The position numbers and the translations under genes were made by a program. This document shows positions 44,837-49,241 of a DNA stretch of 49,241 nt, one piece after another. The stretch's first letter is position 1; the number at the start of each line of letters is the position of its first letter. The DNA comes from Bacillus hominis (GTDB lineage: Bacteria; Bacillota; Bacilli; Bacillales; Bacillaceae_G), in NCBI RefSeq assembly GCF_018332515.1, contig NZ_BOQD01000080.1, positions 1-49,241 on the forward strand. Reading direction: 5' to 3'. The notes beneath the pieces were generated by a model. The model was not told where the DNA came from. It did not search any database and saw only the letters and a program-made list of their open reading frames with translations.

Positions 44837-46249
44837 ATGTTAGAAAAGCAAATTATTAATTCATTCGTATCTATTGTTGGCGAAGAGAATGTAGATACAT
44901 CCAATATGGGGCGTTTAACTTATAGTTATGATGCCACTCCAAACTTCCAAGCAATGCCTGATGCAGTCATTGCTCCTCGTAATACAAATGAAATAGCAGA
45001 CGTGTTAAAAGTGTGTAACACCCATGCAATCCCTGTATATGTTCGCGGATCTGGAACAAATCTTTGCGCTGGAACGTGTCCATTAGAAGGCGGTATCGTC
45101 CTTATTTTCCGCCATATGAACAATATTTTAGAAATTGACGAAGAGAATTTAACAATTACTGTACAAGCTGGTGTTATTACACTTGATATTATTAAAGCAG
45201 TAGAAGAAAAAGGTTTATTTTATCCACCAGATCCAAGCTCTATGAAAATTTCTACAATCGGCGGTAACATTAATGAAAACTCTGGCGGATTACGTGGTTT
45301 AAAATATGGCGTAACACGTGATTATGTAATGGGGCTTGAAATTGTCTTACCGAACGGCGATATCATTCGCACTGGCGGTAAATTAGCAAAAGATGTAGCT
45401 GGTTATGATTTAACTCGTTTATTTATTGGTTCTGAAGGAACACTTGGTGTTGTTACGGAAGCTATATTAAAACTTGTCCCTATGCCTGAAACGAAGAAAA
45501 CGATGCTTGCGCTATATGAAGATATTAACGAAGCTGCTCGAGCTGTTTCTGCTATTATTGCAAATAAAATTATTCCGGCGACACTTGAGTTTTTAGACCA
45601 ACCAACAATTGAAGTTGTAGAAGAGTTTGCACAAATCGGTTTACCAACTGACGTCAAAGCAATTTTATTAATTGAACAAGATGGCCCGCCCGAGGTTGTC
45701 AATCGAGATATCGAAAAAATGGCTAACGTTTGCCGTTCTATGAATGCGGTCGATGTTCGCGTTGCAAAAGATGAAGCCGAAGCAGATGCGCTTCGTACAG
45801 CACGCCGTAGTGCACTATCAGCACTTGCAAGACTAAAACCGACAACAATATTAGAAGATGCAACTGTGCCACGCTCACAAATCGCTCCAATGGTTGAAGC
45901 AATTAATGCAATTGCAAAAAAATATAATATTCCTATTTGTACTTTTGGGCATGCTGGTGATGGCAACCTACACCCAACTTGTATGACAGATGCACGTAAT
46001 GAAGAAGAAATGCACCGTGCTGAACAAGCTTTTGCTGAAATATTTGCGAAAGCGATTGAGCTTGGTGGTACGATTACTGGTGAACATGGTGTTGGCGCGA
46101 TGAAAGCCCCGTATTTAGAAATGAAATTAGGTAAAGAGGGTATCGCTGCTATGCAAGGAATTAAACAAGCCTTCGATCCAAATAACATTATGAATCCTGG
46201 AAAAATGTTCGCGAAAGACTCTCGTAAAAGAGTAGTGGTTGAGCGATGA
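44837..46249 (+). CDS. glcD: Glycolate oxidase subunit GlcD (FAD-linked)
   Basis: A 470-residue FAD-linked hydroxy-acid dehydrogenase subunit of the GlcD family. The FAD_binding_4 domain (about 40-220) has VRGSGTNLCAGTCP, ENSGGLRGLKYG and GSEGTLGVVTEA; the C-terminal FAD-oxidase domain has HAGDGNLHPT and GEHGVGAMK. It oxidises glycolate or another short 2-hydroxy acid and passes electrons to the Fe-S partner encoded next. GAGGGGG precedes the ATG. The stop overlaps glcF by 4 nt. There is no glcE gene, as usual in Bacillus. Confidence 0.94.
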   Translation: MLEKQIINSFVSIVGEENVDTSNMGRLTYSYDATPNFQAMPDAVIAPRNTNEIADVLKVCNTHAIPVYVRGSGTNLCAGTCPLEGGIVLIFRHMNNILEIDEENLTITVQAGVITLDIIKAVEEKGLFYPPDPSSMKISTIGGNINENSGGLRGLKYGVTRDYVMGLEIVLPNGDIIRTGGKLAKDVAGYDLTRLFIGSEGTLGVVTEAILKLVPMPETKKTMLALYEDINEAARAVSAIIANKIIPATLEFLDQPTIEVVEEFAQIGLPTDVKAILLIEQDGPPEVVNRDIEKMANVCRSMNAVDVRVAKDEAEADALRTARRSALSALARLKPTTILEDATVPRSQIAPMVEAINAIAKKYNIPICTFGHAGDGNLHPTCMTDARNEEEMHRAEQAFAEIFAKAIELGGTITGEHGVGAMKAPYLEMKLGKEGIAAMQGIKQAFDPNNIMNPGKMFAKDSRKRVVVER

Positions 46250-47574
46250 CCACATTAAATAAAGAAAACATTCAAAAAGAATTTAAAGAACGATTAAGTG
46301 AAGATGAACTATTAAATTGTATGCGCTGCGGTTTTTGTTTACCGACTTGTCCTACTTACATTCAATCTGGATATAAAGAATCGCATTCACCACGCGGGCG
46401 TATCGCATTAATGAAAGCCGTCGCTGATGGTTTAATTGAGCCGGATGAAGATGTTGAAAATACATTAAACGTTTGCCTTGGCTGCCGCGCTTGTGAACCT
46501 GTTTGTCCATCTGGTGTGAATTATGGACATTTATTAGAAGAAGCTCGTGATATTATAAATCAAAATAAAAAGTTCTCGATGCCCGTGAGAGCTGTTCGTA
46601 AAGTCGTTTTTGAAGGACTATTCCCGCATCAAAATCGAATGAGAACATTAACTGGACTTATCGGATTTTATCAACGTTCTGGTTTACAAACGCTAACACA
46701 TAAAACAGGTATTATGAAGTTATTTCCTGAAACACTTGCAACGATGGATCTCGTTTTGCCAAAAGTCCCTAAAATGAAAGCAATGAAAGATCGTCCTGAA
46801 TTTTTACCTGCTGAGGTGGTAAAGAAGAAACAAGTTGCATTCTTCACAGGTTGCTTAATGGATACGATGTTTTTAGAAACAAATAACGCAACAATGAAAC
46901 TTCTTCAGTTAGCTGGTTGTGATATCGTTATTCCGAAAACACAAAGTTGCTGCGGGGCATTACATGGGCATGCTGGTGAAAAGAGCGGAGCAAAAGAATT
47001 AGCAAAACGAAATATAAAAGCATTCGAAGATTTAAACATCGACTATATTATTACCAATGCAGGTGGTTGCGGAGCTTATCTCGTAGATTATGATTATTTA
47101 TTAAAAGATGATCCTAAGTGGGCAAAGCGAGCAAAGCAGTTTGTTTCTAAAATTAAAGATATTACTGCTATACTAGTAGAATTAGATTTCCATAAACGTA
47201 CTGACTTACGACTCACGCCACAAATTATTACGTATCAAGATTCTTGTCATTTACGTAATGTTATGCGAACATCTTCTGCGCCTCGTATGTTACTAGAGGC
47301 CATCCAAGGCGCAACATATCGCGAAATGAAAGATGCGGACCGTTGCTGTGGTTCTGCTGGTATTTATAATATTGTCCATTCGGAGTTATCAATGGAATTT
47401 CTAGATTACAAAATGGAATGTGTGCATGAAACAGATGCGGCGACAATTGTTACTGCAAATCCTGGATGTCTATTACAAATGAAACTAGGTATTGAACGTG
47501 AAGACCTTTCTCATAAAATGAGAGGAATTCACATTGTTGATCTATTATTAGAAGCAATTGAAACTAACTCGTAA
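46246..47574 (+). CDS. glcF: Glycolate oxidase iron-sulphur subunit GlcF
   Basis: A 442-residue electron-transfer partner of GlcD. Two N-terminal 4Fe-4S ferredoxin motifs (CMRCGFCLPTCPTY and CLGCRACEPVCPSGV) are followed by two CCG cysteine-rich domains (CCGALHGHAGEK and CCGSAGIYN). The ATG overlaps the glcD stop (ATGA), so they are translationally coupled. Start and length fit the family. Electron flow to the membrane quinone pool is known for the family. Confidence 0.94.
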   Translation: MTTLNKENIQKEFKERLSEDELLNCMRCGFCLPTCPTYIQSGYKESHSPRGRIALMKAVADGLIEPDEDVENTLNVCLGCRACEPVCPSGVNYGHLLEEARDIINQNKKFSMPVRAVRKVVFEGLFPHQNRMRTLTGLIGFYQRSGLQTLTHKTGIMKLFPETLATMDLVLPKVPKMKAMKDRPEFLPAEVVKKKQVAFFTGCLMDTMFLETNNATMKLLQLAGCDIVIPKTQSCCGALHGHAGEKSGAKELAKRNIKAFEDLNIDYIITNAGGCGAYLVDYDYLLKDDPKWAKRAKQFVSKIKDITAILVELDFHKRTDLRLTPQIITYQDSCHLRNVMRTSSAPRMLLEAIQGATYREMKDADRCCGSAGIYNIVHSELSMEFLDYKMECVHETDAATIVTANPGCLLQMKLGIEREDLSHKMRGIHIVDLLLEAIETNS

Positions 47575-47603
47575 TAACTCGTAACATACGTAATAATAGG
47601 AAA

Positions 47604-47646
47604 ACGGCTATCTCCTTCGTCTATGTAAAGAGATAGCCGCTTTTTT
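47604..47646 (+). terminator. Terminator after glcF
   Basis: ACGGCTATCTC and GAGATAGCCGC stem followed by TTTTTT. Confidence 0.88.
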
Positions 47647-48039
47647 GTCCGCTACAACATTAAGAATATGTTACTTTATTATAAAAAAGAACAACAGAAA
47701 CATTACAGTTTTGTAAAAATCAATCCAGTATATTCCTTAAAAAAATGCTGAAACCATTGATACAATAGGATTCTTTATTTTCGATTTAGGTAGATTTATC
47801 CAAAAACACCCTCTTAAAACCAAGTATAAAAATGCTAAAAATTCCTTTTACACTCTATGTTTCTCTTATTTCTGCCCTTTTCTTCTCTTAGGATAAATTA
47901 GGTAATTTCGAAGTCTATGAATTTTTTTCCATCTTTTTTCTTGTAAATTGTATGCTACGATGAATTTGTCAGTCAGACAGGCTGTCAAAAACAAAGCGTG
48001 TGAAAACAAATTAAAACTTTATATAGGGGGACACACATC
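47647..48039. other. AT-rich intergenic region upstream of the CAP-domain gene
   Basis: About 390 bp. I see no ORF with a start signal and no known riboswitch; in particular the conserved blocks of the ydaO c-di-AMP element, often found before cell-wall genes, are absent. Short imperfect dyad CAGTCAGACAGGCTGTC occurs near 47970. The promoter of the following gene should lie in the last 120 bp. Confidence 0.5.
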
Positions 48040-48870
48040 ATGAAAAAGCGTGTTTTATTATCTGTAGCTGCTGCAACAGCTCTTACTTTAGGAGTATCAT
48101 CTTTAGATGCACAAGCTGCAACAGTACAACCATCTAACATAAAGGTTCAAAATATTCAGCATTCAAAAGTAATGATGAAACAAATGAGCCAACAAGAATT
48201 ACAAGCATTCTTACAATCTATGGGAGTTGAATCTTTAGCACAATGGAATCAAGGTCAATTCCAACAAGATTGCTTCATTCCTGGTCAACAGCCTACTGAA
48301 AATGTTGTAACTGAACAACCAACAGCTAAGCCAGAAGCTCAAAAGCCTGCTGAGGAAACTCAAAAACCTGCTGAACAAAAGCCTGCTGAAGAAGTGGCTA
48401 AACCAGAAGCTCAAAAACCTGCTGAAAACAACAATACTCAAAACGAGACACAAAAACCTGCTGAGCAAAAGCCTGCTGAAGAAGCAAAATCTTTAAGCGA
48501 ATTCGAACAACGCGTTGTTGAATTAACAAACGCTGAGCGTACAAAACAAGGCTTACCAGCATTACAAATCGATACTGAATTAAGCAAAGTAGCACGCATT
48601 AAGTCTGAAGATATGCAAAAAAACAACTACTTTGATCATAACAGCCCTACATACGGGTCTCCGTTTGACATGATGAAGAAATTTGGTATTTCTTATACAT
48701 CTGCGGGTGAAAACATCGCTCAAGGCCAACGTACACCTGAAGAAGTAGTACAAGCTTGGATGAACAGCGCTGGACACCGTGCAAACATCTTAAATAGTGG
48801 CTTCACTCATATCGGTGTTGGCTATGTAGAAAGCGGAAACTACTGGACACAACAATTTATTACGAAGTAA
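48040..48870 (+). CDS. Secreted CAP-domain protein with KPAEE repeats (YkwD-like)
   Basis: A 276-residue exported protein. Signal peptide 1-27 (SSLDAQAA), a Gln/Met-rich segment, then a low-complexity region of about 55 residues (about 95-150) built from copies of KPAEEAQ/KPAEQ, and a C-terminal CAP/SCP domain (about 150-276). CAP motifs are visible: FDHNSPTYGSPF with a His, AGENIAQG with Glu, HRANILN with His, and IGVGYV. The repeat region may span the cell wall. YkwD relatives are often found in spores or secretions; the activity is unknown. AGGGGG lies about 10 nt before the ATG. Confidence 0.92.
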   Translation: MKKRVLLSVAAATALTLGVSSLDAQAATVQPSNIKVQNIQHSKVMMKQMSQQELQAFLQSMGVESLAQWNQGQFQQDCFIPGQQPTENVVTEQPTAKPEAQKPAEETQKPAEQKPAEEVAKPEAQKPAENNNTQNETQKPAEQKPAEEAKSLSEFEQRVVELTNAERTKQGLPALQIDTELSKVARIKSEDMQKNNYFDHNSPTYGSPFDMMKKFGISYTSAGENIAQGQRTPEEVVQAWMNSAGHRANILNSGFTHIGVGYVESGNYWTQQFITK

Positions 48871-48877
48871 ATAGATT

Positions 48878-48911
48878 AAAAGAGTCTTCTCATGATGAGA
48901 AGACTCTTTTT
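48878..48911. terminator. Bidirectional terminator
   Basis: AAGAGTCTTCTCAT / ATGAGAAGACTCTT stem, A and T tails on both sides, between convergent genes. Confidence 0.9.
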
Positions 48912-49240
48912 TAAGTTTCATAACTTTCTATTATGTACGCGTAGAAAATGTAGAACATAAACAAAATAGACCCGCAGCTTATTACACTAAGTAACACATA
49001 AAATCCCCACTTCAAGTTCAAAAACAATGAAAATAATATGCTGTATGCCATCCCTTGAAAGATTCGCCTACTAACTAAACGGATTTTTTGTAATTTGATC
49101 GGTTCTTTCTCTCTATCCTTCACCTTTTCAAACACTTTACTAAACATAAAAAGAAACATACTAATTCCAATCGTTAGTCCTATCTGAAAGGATATAATAT
49201 TTCCCAAATTAATAAAGAGAATTAGTATATGGACAAACAT
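48911..49240 (-). CDS. Hypothetical membrane protein, possibly truncated by window edge
   Basis: Open frame of at least 109 residues with three to four hydrophobic helices (about 5-35, 60-82 and 85-105), separated by a basic cytosolic loop VKDREKEPIKLQKIRLVSRR. The first visible ATG is at the window edge, so the ribosome binding site and any upstream extension cannot be seen. The stop lies next to a bidirectional terminator. No family recognised. Confidence 0.65.
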   Translation of the reverse strand: MFVHILILFINLGNIISFQIGLTIGISMFLFMFSKVFEKVKDREKEPIKLQKIRLVSRRIFQGMAYSILFSLFLNLKWGFYVLLSVISCGSILFMFYIFYAYIIESYET

Positions 49241-49241
49241 C

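Noticed and set aside
45403-46188. 261-residue open frame antisense to glcD
   Set aside because: It lies wholly opposite a clear glcD gene, has Ser/Ala/Ile-rich composition typical of a shadow frame, and no ribosome binding site.
47647-48039. c-di-AMP (ydaO) riboswitch upstream of the CAP-domain gene
   Set aside because: The conserved aptamer blocks are absent; the region is AT-rich and unstructured.
48320-48490. Short repeats considered as a CRISPR-like or tandem-repeat array
   Set aside because: The units are in frame inside a coding region, vary in length, have no unique spacers and no cas genes are near.

Overview
This window is chromosomal DNA of a Bacillus cereus group organism (B. 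cereus, B. thuringiensis or B. anthracis type). The evidence is low GC, AGGAGG-type ribosome binding sites with frequent TTG, GTG and CTG starts, several intrinsic terminators shared by convergent genes, spore genes, a phaR/phaB/phaC plus phaQ/phaP/phaJ cluster, an IlsA-type NEAT-LRR-SLH haem surface protein, and a bcr1 repeat, which is a hallmark of this group. No rRNA, tRNA, prophage, CRISPR or IS transposase was seen. Most of the region looks like conserved core chromosome; I found no convincing wholly new system, but several local oddities are listed.

Layout. 1-2.6 kb: queuosine precursor operon queC-queD-queE-queF (minus) under a preQ1-I riboswitch. 2.7-9.2 kb: two sporulation-type sensor kinases (plus), with a DUF6254-type small protein, a DinB-like protein, an M3 oligopeptidase, a MarR regulator and a Spo0E-like 93-residue protein (all minus). 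9.5-12 kb: a bcr1 element just upstream of a divergent polysaccharide deacetylase, then a CBS/ACT-type protein and a degenerate MtnB paralogue. 12.2-14.5 kb: ilsA with a Fur-box promoter. 14.6-23.1 kb: a 39-residue small ORF, then the 2-aminoethylphosphonate operon phnS-phnT-permease-phnX-phnW-saccharopine-dehydrogenase-like-DeoR regulator (minus), and a small SASP-like gene. 23.2-26.2 kb: a DUF3905-type gene, a TrkH/KtrB K+ channel subunit and an FAD oxidoreductase. 26.3-30.6 kb: polyhydroxyalkanoate cluster phaC/phaB/phaR (minus) and phaQ/phaP/phaJ (plus). 30.7-34.5 kb: an alpha/beta SASP, a second KtrB, a yybP-ykoY manganese riboswitch controlling a TerC exporter, and a formate/nitrite channel with cre and Fnr-like sites. 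34.6-36.4 kb: a decayed ORF, a small glycine-rich membrane protein, a cREC-domain protein and a prepilin peptidase. 36.5-40.2 kb: lutABC lactate oxidation genes with lutR. 40.4-43.5 kb: lipoprotein, response regulator and sensor kinase operon. 43.6-47.6 kb: CdaR-type regulator and glcD-glcF glycolate oxidase. 48-49.2 kb: secreted CAP-domain protein and a membrane protein cut by the window edge.

Together the genes cover tRNA modification, the decision to sporulate, haem/iron capture, phosphonate use, carbon storage, K+ and Mn2+ homeostasis, and oxidation of lactate and glycolate. Many gene starts were moved from the longest ORF to the codon that fits the ribosome binding site.
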